64,000 nucleotides of DNA, taken from positions 124,001 to 188,000 of the forward strand of contig JALCNR010000001.1 of assembly GCA_022649165.1 (NCBI GenBank), written 5' to 3'. This DNA comes from Actinomyces sp. (GTDB lineage: Bacteria; Actinomycetota; Actinomycetes; Actinomycetales; Actinomycetaceae). The position numbers were made by a program, and so were the translations under genes. Of the stretch, positions 8,284 through 16,422 are shown one piece after another; position 1 is the stretch's first letter; every line of letters begins with the position of its first letter. The notes beneath the pieces are model-generated. The model saw only the letters and a list, made by a program, of their open reading frames with translations. It was not told the DNA's origin and searched no databases.

Positions 8284-8876
8284 CGCCGATCGGGCCCCTC
8301 CCGCCAGGACTCGACGGTGTAGGTCTCGAACCGGGCGTCATCGGACCACCAGCCGTCCGGCAGGCCGGCCTTGCGCTTGAGGTGGAGCAGGAAGTCGGCG
8401 GGGTCCGGCAGCTCGTCCCACACCTGCGGGAGGAACGTCGCCCGGTTGAACGGTCCCGCCTCCAGGACCACTCCGTCGATCCCCGGTCGCAGCGCGTCGC
8501 TCACGGACCGCTCCGAGGAGTACGGCAGGGGCGTCCTCTCGGAGAGCACCGACACCTCGATGAGGACGCCGTCGAACTCCGCCTCGGTGAGGGGATCGAA
8601 GCGGGGGTCGTGGAAGGCGGCGGCGATCGCGTTGTGCGCGACGTCCTCGCCCAGAGGGCGGTGCGGGGTCAGCGTTCCGATGCATCCGCGCAGGCGCCCG
8701 AGCGCCTCCAGGGTGACGAAGCTGGCTCCGGGGCCGGCCAGCCAGTCCGGACGCGACCCGCGCGCCGCGAGGTCGGCGACGGGGATCTGCCCCGTGCGCG
8801 TCCCCGCCAGACGCGCTTCGACGGCGCTCCGGGCGATCGGCAGCAGCAGGTCACCGGCATCGGTGGGAAGTGTCAT
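8280..8876 (-). CDS. amrA: AmmeMemoRadiSam system protein A (AMMECR1 domain)
   Basis: 198 residues forming a single AMMECR1 domain. The signature LRGCIGTLTPHRPLGEDVAHNA is complete apart from minor changes (LRGCIG is the near-invariant core), followed by AAFHDPRFDPLTEAEFDGV. The Cys of LRGCIG is the conserved candidate reactive residue. It overlaps amrB upstream by 4 bp and amrS downstream by 4 bp, so the three proteins are expected in fixed ratio. The biochemical role of the family is unknown. Confidence 0.9.
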   Translation of the reverse strand: MTLPTDAGDLLLPIARSAVEARLAGTRTGQIPVADLAARGSRPDWLAGPGASFVTLEALGRLRGCIGTLTPHRPLGEDVAHNAIAAAFHDPRFDPLTEAEFDGVLIEVSVLSERTPLPYSSERSVSDALRPGIDGVVLEAGPFNRATFLPQVWDELPDPADFLLHLKRKAGLPDGWWSDDARFETYTVESWREGPDRR

Positions 8877-9694
8877 GAGCGGGTCTCCTCGACAGTCAGC
8901 GCCGCGTACCCGACGACGCGGTCATGGTCACCGGCGACGTCGCCGGAGTTGTGGGCGCCGAGCAGCCTGGGGCGCAGGCCCCGGCGCGCGCAGCAGGCGA
9001 GCAGGCCGTTCAGGGGGCTGGCCCCGCAGGCGCGGTCCGCGGGGATGGGTCCGTCGAGGTCGACGATCTGCCGGATCGTGGCCTGGTCCACCTCCCGCGC
9101 CCGCTCCGACGTGTGGTAGTGCGAGAGGTCGGAGGAGACCGCGACGACGGTGCCGGGCCCGTCCCATAGGGCGTCGATGATGTCGGCGACCTCGTCGGGA
9201 CGCGTCAGCCCGACATTGAGGGGGACCAGGTCGACATCGCCGAGGACCCTCTGGATGAAAGGCACCTGGACCTCCAGGGCGTGCTCCTCGGCATGGGTGA
9301 GCGGGTCGACGCTCACCGGGCGGGCGAGCGACGCCGTCGCCTTCAGGACCTCGTCCGCCGGGATGCGCAGCGCTCCCGCTGGGGTGGCGAAGAGGTCGAC
9401 CCCGGGCAGGGCGGCGCCTCGGATCGCGACCCGGTGGGTCGGGCCCAGCAGGACGACGCGGCCGATGCCGCCGGCCCGCGGGGCCAGGGTCTGCCAGCCG
9501 AGCGCCGCGAGGTCTCCCGACCACATCCATCCCGCGTGGGGGACGATCAGCGCCTTGGGGTGGGGCCGGTCGGGCATGTCCGCAAGCCTGCGCTCGGCGG
9601 CCTCAAGAAGGCGGTCCGCCTCCGCCACGATCTGCGGGGCGCGCGCCGGATAGAACATTCCCGCGACCGCGGGCGGCCGCACCGACAGCGTCAC
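8873..9694 (-). CDS. amrB: AmmeMemoRadiSam system protein B (Memo-like)
   Basis: 273-residue Memo-family protein, related to class III extradiol dioxygenases. It opens SVRPPAVAGMFYPA, followed by PHAGWMWSG with the first conserved His and SSDLSHYHT with the second His pair; the family Cys lies in CGASPLNGLL. These are the metal-site residues of Memo. GTG 9694 has GGGGGGAGG just upstream, and a TAGGCT -10 lies at 9732-9737. It is the first gene of the amrBAS operon. Confidence 0.9.
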   Translation of the reverse strand: MTLSVRPPAVAGMFYPARAPQIVAEADRLLEAAERRLADMPDRPHPKALIVPHAGWMWSGDLAALGWQTLAPRAGGIGRVVLLGPTHRVAIRGAALPGVDLFATPAGALRIPADEVLKATASLARPVSVDPLTHAEEHALEVQVPFIQRVLGDVDLVPLNVGLTRPDEVADIIDALWDGPGTVVAVSSDLSHYHTSERAREVDQATIRQIVDLDGPIPADRACGASPLNGLLACCARRGLRPRLLGAHNSGDVAGDHDRVVGYAALTVEETRS

Positions 9695-9734
9695 GGCGTC
9701 CTCCCCCCGGTCGGTGGATCAGTCGGTCCCGAGC

Positions 9735-10796
9735 CTAGTCCTCCCTGTGCGCCAGCTCACTGGAAACCGGCCGCCCGCTGCCCGAGCTGAGCCGGACGTG
9801 GCGGCGCAGCCGCCCCATCCCGGCCGGGTCGGCCCGGTCCGGGGCGGCACGCGCCACGTGCAGCAGGCGGCGCCGTACCTCTGCGCGGTCGAGATGGGCG
9901 CCGACCGCGACGAGTTCGCCGGCCGGCGGCGGCGCCGGCAACGCGGCAACGTGAATCTGAGGACCGACGGTGTCCACGAGCCAGCCGTGCTGCGCCCTCG
10001 GGCCGCGCGTCCGGACCCTGCCCTTGAGACGGTAGACGCCCTCGGGGGGATCCTCGAGCAGATCGACCAGCGGGCCCGGTGCCACCGGGGCGCCCAGGGG
10101 GAGGCTGACGGACTGGGCGTGCTCGTGGCGGTCGCCGTGCTCCTCTCGCATCAGGCGCGCGATCGGCAACTCGTCGGCGGGGTCCTCCGCGGCCGCGATG
10201 TCGAAGATCAGGGCGGGATCGACCCCGCCGCGCCGGGCGATGAGGACCGGGACCCGCGGGTTGCGCCGCGCCACGCGCGCGCGGATGCGCACCGCCGTCT
10301 CCTCCCGCTCCTGTGGGGCCAGGAGGTCTGTCTTCCCGATGACGACGAGAGTCGCGGCGGCGAAGCGGGCGGGGGGCTGCGGCCACCGGTCCACCGTCGC
10401 GAAATACTCGAGGGCGTCGATGACCTCGATGAGCCCGCCGGGCCGGACGCGCCGCGCCCGGCTCGCGCGGATCAGCCGGGCGACGGTCAGGGGGTCGGCC
10501 ACCCCGGAGGCCTCGACGAGGATCGCGTCGAGCCGAAGCCGGGGACGGGCGAGGCGCGCCAGGGCATCGTCGAGGCCGCCGGCGTCGGGGAGGCAGCACA
10601 AACACCCGCCGGTGATCGCCGCCGCCTGCTCGACCTGCCCGCCCACGAGCGCCGCGTCGACGTTGATCGCCCCGAAGTCGTTGACGACGACGCCCAGCCG
10701 CGCGCCGGGGCGACGCAGGAGGTGGTTGAGCAGGCTTGTCTTGCCCGCTCCGAGGAAACCCGTCACCGCGACCACCGGTACCCGCCGATCGCTCAT
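9735..10796 (-). CDS. COG0523-family GTP-binding zinc metallochaperone
   Basis: 353-residue CobW/ZigA-type G3E GTPase. It has a Walker A TGFLGAGKTS near the N-terminus, the metal-binding GGCLCC (CxCC) motif at about residue 70, an EASGVADP switch and the guanine motif GKTDLL. The C-terminal half is the CobW_C domain, with a His/Glu-rich REEHGDRHEHA stretch that could bind metal. A Zur-like box at 10824-10840 places it in the zinc-starvation response, like ZigA/ZagA metallochaperones that deliver zinc to client enzymes. ATG 10796 is chosen; a start 18 nt upstream is possible. Confidence 0.85.
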   Translation of the reverse strand: MSDRRVPVVAVTGFLGAGKTSLLNHLLRRPGARLGVVVNDFGAINVDAALVGGQVEQAAAITGGCLCCLPDAGGLDDALARLARPRLRLDAILVEASGVADPLTVARLIRASRARRVRPGGLIEVIDALEYFATVDRWPQPPARFAAATLVVIGKTDLLAPQEREETAVRIRARVARRNPRVPVLIARRGGVDPALIFDIAAAEDPADELPIARLMREEHGDRHEHAQSVSLPLGAPVAPGPLVDLLEDPPEGVYRLKGRVRTRGPRAQHGWLVDTVGPQIHVAALPAPPPAGELVAVGAHLDRAEVRRRLLHVARAAPDRADPAGMGRLRRHVRLSSGSGRPVSSELAHRED

Positions 10797-10823
10797 CGCC
10801 TCGCTCCGTCCCATCCGCCCACT

Positions 10824-10840
10824 ATTGAGAAACATTATCA
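10824..10840 (-). promoter_or_regulatory. Zur-like box before COG0523 GTPase
   Basis: The complement of 10824-10840 reads TGATAATGTTTCTCAAT. It agrees with the znuA-promoter box TGACAATGCTTCTCATT at 14 of 17 positions and lies 28 bp before the GTPase start. Zinc-responsive repression by the Zur encoded at 575-1018 is the simplest reading. Confidence 0.65.
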
Positions 10841-10897
10841 TCAGCCAGGTCGGGGCGCCCGCCCCGCCCGACCTGGCGGAACCGCGAGCCCGCCGTC

Positions 10898-10921
10898 TAG
10901 GGTGGCCTCATGCGGAAGTGA
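10898..10921 (+). promoter_or_regulatory. Orphan leaderless start: TAGGGT, ATG, early stop
   Basis: TAGGGT (10898-10903) lies 6 nt before ATG 10910, the same spacing used by many genes in this window. The frame reads Met-Arg-Lys-stop. This looks like the promoter and first codons of a gene whose body was deleted, probably the ABC-F gene whose remnant begins 110 bp downstream. Which gene it served is inference. Confidence 0.45.
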
Positions 10922-11018
10922 CAGATCTCCAGCGCGTGAGCGGCATAGCCGGCCCCGGGGGACGACCCCGTCCGCCGAAGCCCTGCGCGATCCTTCCAAC
11001 CCCTCAGGTGCCATGACT

Positions 11019-11031
11019 CCCCCCCCCCCCC
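11019..11031 (+). repeat. Poly-C tract, 13 C
   Basis: A homopolymer of 13 C follows ATG ACT (11013-11018). With 13 C the ATG is out of frame with the ABC-F remnant; with 12 or 15 C it would be in frame. Such tracts mutate by slippage and also attract sequencing errors. Confidence 0.6.
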
Positions 11032-11313
11032 GTTCCTCGCCCACGCACACGGGTCGAACGGGCCGGGGACGCCCTCGCCCTGGACCCGGATGACCCCGAG
11101 CGGATCCGGGAGCTCGCCGCGGCCGAACGCACCGGCGCATGGACGGCCGAGTCCCGGGCCGAGGCCGCCGTCGCCGGACTCGGCCTGGCCTCCGTGGACC
11201 CCTGCCGGGCCCTGGAGACGCTCTCCGGAGGCCAGCGTGCCCGCCTCATGCTGGCCGGGCTCCTCCTGGCCCGCCCCGACATTCTTCTGCTCGACGAGCC
11301 GAGTTCGCGAACG
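11032..11313 (+). pseudogene. ABC-F ATPase remnant cut after Walker B
   Basis: One frame encodes VERAGDALALDPDDPERI, a helical region, then the ABC signature ETLSGGQRARLMLAGLL and the Walker B ILLLDEP. That is the middle of an ABC-F (ribosome-protecting or EttA-like) ATPase. The usual continuation TNHLD is missing; after DEP the sequence changes to SSRTERR and runs into a serine recombinase gene. The N-terminal ATPase half is also absent. Integration of the neighbouring element at this point is the likely cause. No downstream half of the gene was found in the window. Confidence 0.75.
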
Positions 11314-11340
11314 GAACGGAGGGTAGGGAGGACCTACCTG

Positions 11341-12800
11341 ATGTCTGTGGAACTCACGGCAACCAGCACCGCCGCCGCGCCCGTGGAGGCATTGCTCTAC
11401 GGGCGCGCGTCCCAAAGACCGCCACAAGCCCATGCGGTCCATCGGCGACCAGGTCGAGAAGCGCAAGAACTGGTGCGAGTCTATCAACTGGCGCGTCGGC
11501 AGGATCATCACCGACGCTGACCGGTCTGCCTCCCAGTGGCGCCGCCGGGAGCGGGAGGGCTGGGAGGAAGCGATCGAGCTGATCCGCTCGGGCCGCTACG
11601 GGGGCTTCGCCACCTGGGAGCCATCGCGCGCGGGCCGCGACATGGCGATCTACGTCCAGCTCCGCGCGGCCTGCCAGCAGGCAGGCGCGCTCTATCTGAC
11701 GCACGGTCGGGTCTACGACTTCGCCCGGTCGGACAACTCGTTCATCCTGGGCTTCGAGTTCCTGCGTGCGGAGGCGGACGCGAACACGATGCGGGAACGG
11801 CAGCTGCACACGGCAAGGCTGAACGCCGAGCGCAGCCGGCCCCACGGACGACTGCCGTTCGGGTACCGACGGGTCTACGACGAACGCACCGGGGTGCTGC
11901 TGGGCCAGGAGCCCGACCCGCACACGGGCGAGCCGGTGCGGATGATGGCGCGCGAGGGGCTTGCCGGGACCTCTCCCTCCCAGATCGCGAGCATGCTGCA
12001 GGATGCGGGCGAGCCGACCCCGCAGGGATCGCGCAACGGCAACCTGTCGACGGGCTGGCGGGAGCCGACGGTCAAGCAGATCCTGGACAACCCGACGATG
12101 GCCAGCAAGCGGGTGTACCGGAGCGAGGTCATAGGCGACGCCGATTGGGAGCCGTTGATCTCCGAGGAAGACTTCGAGCGGATCCAGCGGATCATCTACG
12201 ACCCGGCGCGCCGGGTGCACGTCTCCGACGGGGTGCACCCGAAGGCCCTACTCTCCCACATCGCCCGGTGCCACTGCTGCGGGCGGCCGTTGGTCCGCAC
12301 GATCGGGGCCAAGTGCAAGAATCCCACCCAACCGCGCGCCCCGAAGTACCACTGCCAGTTCCGCGGCTGCGACAAAGTCGTCGTCGCCGCGGAGTGCCTC
12401 GATGAGTTCGCCAGCTCGGCCGCCATCGAGTGGTTGAGCCAGCCGGCCAACATCTCCCTGCTCACAACCGACAACATCGACTGGAGTACCCGGATGCGGG
12501 ACGTAGATGCCCGCGTCCGTAAACTGCAGGCCCGCCTGGACGAGGCGGCCGACCAGTACGCAAGCGGCGCGATCACCCTGCAGACTCTGTCGCAGGTGGA
12601 GACCAGCCTGCGCCCGCAGATCGAAGAGGCACAGCGGGCCGGGGTGCCCCCGATCGCCGACGACGGAGTCCGCGCGCTCGCCGCAGCCGACGACGTGCGG
12701 GCTGCATGGGAAGCGACAACCTTCGAGGAGCGCCGCCGGATCATCAAGGCCGTGTTCGAGGTCCGCGGCAAGCAGGTCTCGGTGAGACGAAAACAGGCTT
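11341..12800 (+). pseudogene. Large serine recombinase/integrase, frameshifted and C-terminally truncated
   Basis: The N-terminus MSVELTATSTAAAPVEALLYGRAS contains the catalytic Ser of the resolvase YxRxS motif. An extra C at 11411-11413 then shifts the frame. The following frame resumes KDRHKPMRSIGDQVEKRKNW, then GRYGGFATWEPSRAGRD, the recombinase domain, and a zinc ribbon CHCCG...C...C near residue 280. A coiled-coil-rich part (VRKLQARLDEAAD) follows. Homology fades after IIKAVFEVRGKQV at about 12,780, so the end is only approximate. The frame stays open to 14,146, so the TetR gene could wrongly be called as its tail. Probably inactive unless the shift is a sequencing error. Confidence 0.8.
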
Positions 12801-13011
12801 TCCAGCCCGCACGAGGGCGGCCATCGACCGCGCTGCCAGGGCGTCGGCCCTGGGCTGAGGATCGGCGCCGTTCCAGGCTCTGCGGAAGTCAGCCGGTGCA
12901 CCAGGGGCCACCTCCCCGACGTTCGAGCCGGGACGCATCGGTGAGACATCCGGCTGAGAGCTCATCGGGCGGACAACAGATCGCCTCGAAGGAAGGACAG
13001 CCCGCGCGCGC

Positions 13012-13395
13012 TCATTGTCGGCTCGGCAGATCCAGTACGCCCAACAGCACGATGACGGCAACGTTGACGATCGTGCTACCGAACAGCGAACTCAGCGGCA
13101 ATGCATGGGGGAAGACAGCAGCCGCGATCAGGGAAGTCACGGCTGAGACGACGGCCACGACGCGCAGCCAGGGCAGGTCAGCACACAGCCCCACCGCGCA
13201 CGCAAGGAATCCGAGGGTCGGAAAGCCGAACAGAAGCACCGCCACCGTACGTGCGACGGTGCCCTCGACCAGCCAGGACTCGGGACTTTCCGCCGAGGAG
13301 GTCCAGGAAAGGCCGAGTGGCGGGCCCCATCCGAGCACGTGGCCAATCCCATGGGCACCGATGACGACAGCTGCAACGACGAGACTCCAAGACAT
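13012..13395 (-). CDS. Small four-helix membrane protein, unknown function
   Basis: 127 residues with about four hydrophobic segments. The first, LVVAAVVIGAHGIGHVLGWG, carries a His-Gly-x-Gly-His pattern inside the membrane. Proteins of this kind occur widely in actinobacteria next to TetR regulators, without a known activity. ATG 13395 has an excellent AAGGAGG site. It is divergent from the TetR gene, with tandem operators between them, so it is the likely target of that repressor. Confidence 0.7.
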   Translation of the reverse strand: MSWSLVVAAVVIGAHGIGHVLGWGPPLGLSWTSSAESPESWLVEGTVARTVAVLLFGFPTLGFLACAVGLCADLPWLRVVAVVSAVTSLIAAAVFPHALPLSSLFGSTIVNVAVIVLLGVLDLPSRQ

Positions 13396-13432
13396 GCGTC
13401 CTCCTTCTGGTCGCGCGCGAACAACACGAGAT

Positions 13433-13470
13433 GCGTACATTGTACGCACCGGGTTGCATACAGCGTACGC
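13433..13470. promoter_or_regulatory. Tandem TetR operators
   Basis: Two 15-bp palindromic boxes lie between the divergent genes: GCGTACATTGTACGC (13433-13447, perfect 6-3-6 inverted repeat) and GCATACAGCGTACGC (13456-13470, one mismatch). Their centres are 23 bp apart, about two helical turns, so two dimers could bind the same face. The adjacent TetR protein is the obvious ligand. Confidence 0.65.
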
Positions 13471-13483
13471 TACTGTGGATCAC

Positions 13484-14146
13484 GTGTCAGCACCGAGGCC
13501 TCGAGAGCCACTCACCCGTGGGAGGATCGTCGACGCGGCAGCCGTGATCGTCGACGAGAAGGGACCCGATGCACTGAGCATGCGGAGGGTCGCCGACAAG
13601 CTGGGAGCCGGAACGATGTCGCTGTACCGGCACGTTGCCGACCGCGAGGAGCTCTTGGACTTGGTATTGGCGCAGATGACCTCGGAGATCTCACTGCCCG
13701 ACCTCACCGGACGCTGGCGGGAGGACCTGGCCGACATCGCCCGCACCTTCCGTTCCGCACTGTCGGCTCGCCCAGGGCTGACGGCGCTGCTGAGCAGGCG
13801 CGGTGGACAGAACAGAGTCAGCCTCGTCCTGATCGACGCCAGCCTTGCCGTCCTTCGCGCGGCCGGCCTCCACCCGCGAGAGGCCGTGCTCGCCGGCAAC
13901 ACCCTCGGCGGTTTCGTGGCCGGTGCTGCGCTCCGGGAGATGGGGCAAAGCACAGCCAAGGGGACGGGCACCACCGCCACGGCGCGCGTCTTCGACGCAG
14001 GCGAGGAACCGCGACTCGATCAGATCGCGTGGGCGGGCCCAGCGTTGGTCTCGACATCGTCGGATGAGCTGTTCGAAGCCGGACTCCTGATCGTCCTCAC
14101 CGGGATCGAGTCGCTGGTCCATCCGGGAGAGGACCCCGCCACCTGA
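13484..14146 (+). CDS. TetR-family transcriptional regulator
   Basis: 220 residues. The N-terminal helix-turn-helix is LTRGRIVDAAAVIVDEKG followed by MRRVADKLGAGTMSLYRHV, a classical TetR recognition helix. The C-terminal ligand domain resembles the tetracycline-repressor type. The start is GTG 13484, or GTG 13475 with three more residues. It probably represses itself and the divergent membrane protein through the tandem operators. The reading frame is continuous with the upstream recombinase remnant, but they are unrelated domains. Confidence 0.82.
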   Translation: MSAPRPREPLTRGRIVDAAAVIVDEKGPDALSMRRVADKLGAGTMSLYRHVADREELLDLVLAQMTSEISLPDLTGRWREDLADIARTFRSALSARPGLTALLSRRGGQNRVSLVLIDASLAVLRAAGLHPREAVLAGNTLGGFVAGAALREMGQSTAKGTGTTATARVFDAGEEPRLDQIAWAGPALVSTSSDELFEAGLLIVLTGIESLVHPGEDPAT

Positions 14147-14360
14147 CCGACCCGACGTGTCCCACCGAGCGCCTTCCGTTCACGTGCACGATGCCTGAGC
14201 GATCGCGCGGTCCTGCCGGATCGAGCGGGGCCGCCCGGTCCACGGGGCGGAGAGTGTGTCCCACCCTCGACGTCCATACCCCGCTCTCCGCAGTGAACAC
14301 CACAGGGCAGAATGACAGGAGAGGGGTATCCATCTTGGTGCCAGCGTCGTGCGGTAGTGG
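14147..14360. other. Region between TetR gene and transposase remnant; no gene seen
   Basis: I recognise no gene, RNA or repeat family here. Two short GTGTCCCAC strings (near 14157 and 14253) suggest shuffled mobile DNA, but this is weak. Confidence 0.3.
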
Positions 14361-15023
14361 TCATGTGGGGCGTTCGCGTCGCCAGGGCTGATCGGCCGGG
14401 GTGGCCTCGAGTGTTCTCGGCGTGCTGCGCGTGTGGCTGGCCACGCCGGTCGGGCTGGTCATCTTCGGGCGTGAGATGCGCACGAGGTCGCGGTAGGTGA
14501 CCGGGGGCGAGGCGATGGCTCGTTGCAGTAGCCGCATGAAGACCAGGCCACGGCTGCGGGTGCGGCGACGGTTGAACCGGAACACGTACTCGTCGAGGTA
14601 CTCCTGAAGGTGCTCGTGGGAGCCGCCTCCCTGGTAGGTGCCCTCCAGGAGGCGCTTGACGAGCGCGAAGACGCGGTGGATCGCGGGCAGCGACCCGCGT
14701 GCGGTTCGCCCGGACGCGGCGACGTTCACCGGCTCGTGGTGGTACCCGGTCAGCGCCGAGGGATAGCTCACCCAGGCGTCGGAGACGACCGTCGACCCGG
14801 GTGCGACGTTCGCCGTGACGAACCCGCGCAGCGACGTGGCCGACGCGCCAGGGATGACGGCCAGGCGCAGCCGGCCCCACCCGTGCGCGGTGGTCTCCAC
14901 CGCACCTGCGACCAGCACCTTCCCGGCCGCGCCGCGGCCGGGCTTGCCCGACTTGATGCCACCAACGAGCGTCTCGTCGACCTCGACGCGACCGGCCAAG
15001 GGCTCCCGGTCGGTGCTCGACAA
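14361..15023 (-). pseudogene. IS1595-like (ISXO2-type) transposase, 5' truncated
   Basis: About 220 residues of a DDE transposase. VEVDETLVGGIKSGKPGRGA holds the first catalytic Asp, STVVSDAWVSYP the second, and the Asn/Glu region is followed by YLDEYVFRFNRR. Full-length members have an additional N-terminal zinc-ribbon region of roughly 100 residues, which is missing here. The sequence upstream abuts the fur gene (3' end at 15141). The first Met shown may not be a real start. No clear terminal inverted repeat was recognised, so the insertion looks old and immobile. Confidence 0.75.
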
Positions 15024-15140
15024 GGTCGCCCGCCTCTCGGCCGCCGTGGCATCCGTGGTGGCGAGCCGAGGCCGGCGGCTGCGTCGGCGGTGGAGGGGTC
15101 GGGCCGTCCGGCTCGGCAGAGCGGCCCTCGCGGTGCGGGG

Positions 15141-15539
15141 TCAGCGCGACGAGCACTCGGCGCAGCGGCCGAAGACCTCCAGGATGTGGCGGGTGACCGT
15201 GAAGCCGTGGAGGTCGGCGGAGGCGCTAATCCACTCCTCGTCCGGCGGGTCGATGTCCACCGCTCTGCCGCACGCTTCGCACACCAGGTGGTGGTGGTGC
15301 CCATCCGGCTCGCAGGCGCGGAACAGCTGGCCGCCGGGGCCGGAGATCGTGTCCGCGTACCCAGACTCCGCCAAGGCGTTGAGCTGGCGGTACACCGTGG
15401 CGAGCCCCACGGGGCTGCCTTCCTCGTTCAGGCGCCGGTGCAGCCGGCCAGCGGAGATGAACCCGGCGGCCTCCTCCAGCGCGGTGCGCACGGCCTCCTT
15501 CTGGACGGTGTTGCGGCGCTCGCGGATCGCGGCGGACAC
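15141..15539 (-). CDS. Second Fur-family metal regulator
   Basis: 132 residues. Winged helix with VGLATVYRQLNALAE and the metal region GHHHHLVCEACGRAVDID, ending in GRCAEC. It is clearly a paralogue of the zur product at 575-1018. GTG 15539 has GAAGGGAG upstream. An ATG at 15617 overlaps the methyltransferase stop (ATGA) and would add 26 low-complexity residues, so the two genes are probably cotranscribed. A Fur-type palindrome lies before the operon. Whether it senses iron, zinc, manganese or peroxide cannot be decided here. Confidence 0.82.
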   Translation of the reverse strand: MSAAIRERRNTVQKEAVRTALEEAAGFISAGRLHRRLNEEGSPVGLATVYRQLNALAESGYADTISGPGGQLFRACEPDGHHHHLVCEACGRAVDIDPPDEEWISASADLHGFTVTRHILEVFGRCAECSSR

Positions 15540-15613
15540 GGTCTGCTCCCTTCGATCGGACGGGGGGCTCCCCCCGCGTCCCCTGGGCGGGGCGGGGCCC
15601 ACGACTCGCAACG

Positions 15614-16273
15614 TCATCGTCTCCGGATCCGGCGGGCGTGGAGGACATGGTCCTCCCGGGAACCGGTCTGTCCATCGGGTCCGGTGAGCGCGACGGGGAC
15701 GACGGCGTCGCGCAGCACCTCCCACGCTCCGTCCTCAAGGTGGAGCGCCTCCCGATTCTCCCGGGGAGTGGGAATCGCGAGGTCGGCGCGGCGCTCGCTC
15801 CCCGGCATCCCCCGGTACCACGGTGGCATGCCCCAGTGCGAGACCACGAGGAGGCGCCCGTCCGGAGCGACCGCCCGCGCGGCGCGGCGCAGAATCTCCT
15901 CGCGTTCCCCCGGGGCGGCGACGGGAGAGTGCAGGAACTGCGCGGAGACCAGATCGAACTCCCCCGACGGGAAATCGGAGGAGAGATCGTGCTGTTCGAA
16001 GAGGATCCGGTCGGCCAGTCCGAGTCGTCGGGCATGGTCGCGGGCCCGCTCCAGCGCCGTGGCCGAGACGTCCGCCCCGGTGACCGTCCACCCGCGCTCG
16101 GCGAGCCAGATCGCGTCGGGACCCTCGCCGCATCCCAGATCCAGGGCGGTTCCGGGAGACAGGCCTCCGGCCTCCGAGACGAGGTGCCGGTTCACGGGCC
16201 CGTGCTCGCCCCACGTGTGATCTCCATAGAATCCGTCCCAGAACTCCTCGGCGGTGGGCAGGGCATCGGCCAT
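15614..16273 (-). CDS. SAM-dependent class I methyltransferase
   Basis: 219 residues. It opens with FWDGFYGDHTWGEHGPVN, followed by the SAM-binding motif ALDLGCGEGPDAIWLAERG, motif II region WTVTGADVSATALERA, and motif FDLVSAQFLHSP. It resembles small-molecule methyltransferases of the UbiE/TehB type. ATG 16273 has AGAGGA upstream. It is the first gene of a pair with the second fur, and the palindrome TGAGAACTGTTCTCA sits 75 bp upstream, so expression is probably metal-controlled. The substrate is unknown; a role in metal or metalloid handling is only a guess. Confidence 0.72.
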   Translation of the reverse strand: MADALPTAEEFWDGFYGDHTWGEHGPVNRHLVSEAGGLSPGTALDLGCGEGPDAIWLAERGWTVTGADVSATALERARDHARRLGLADRILFEQHDLSSDFPSGEFDLVSAQFLHSPVAAPGEREEILRRAARAVAPDGRLLVVSHWGMPPWYRGMPGSERRADLAIPTPRENREALHLEDGAWEVLRDAVVPVALTGPDGQTGSREDHVLHARRIRRR

Positions 16274-16347
16274 GGGGGCTGTCCTCTCGATCCGCGTGTC
16301 GGCCACGGCCGCCGCATCCCGCGGGCGGCGGCGCCCGCCCCAACACG

Positions 16348-16362
16348 TGAGAACTGTTCTCA
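16348..16362. promoter_or_regulatory. Fur-type palindrome before methyltransferase-fur pair
   Basis: TGAGAACTGTTCTCA is a perfect 7-1-7 inverted repeat, the architecture of Fur/Zur/Nur boxes. With two more bases it matches the GTPase Zur-like box at 13 of 17 positions. It lies between era (ends 16423) and the methyltransferase start. Autoregulation by the second Fur-family protein or cross-control by Zur are both possible. Confidence 0.6.
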
Positions 16363-16422
16363 ATATCGGGAGTCAATCTACACGAGGACCGAGCCTTCGC
16401 AACCGGTGCCGCCCAGGCGGGC

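Noticed and set aside
11432-14146. A single 904-residue open frame
   Set aside because: The first part is a serine recombinase, the last a TetR repressor with its own start and operators; the middle is antisense to a membrane protein gene. It is an accident of high GC.
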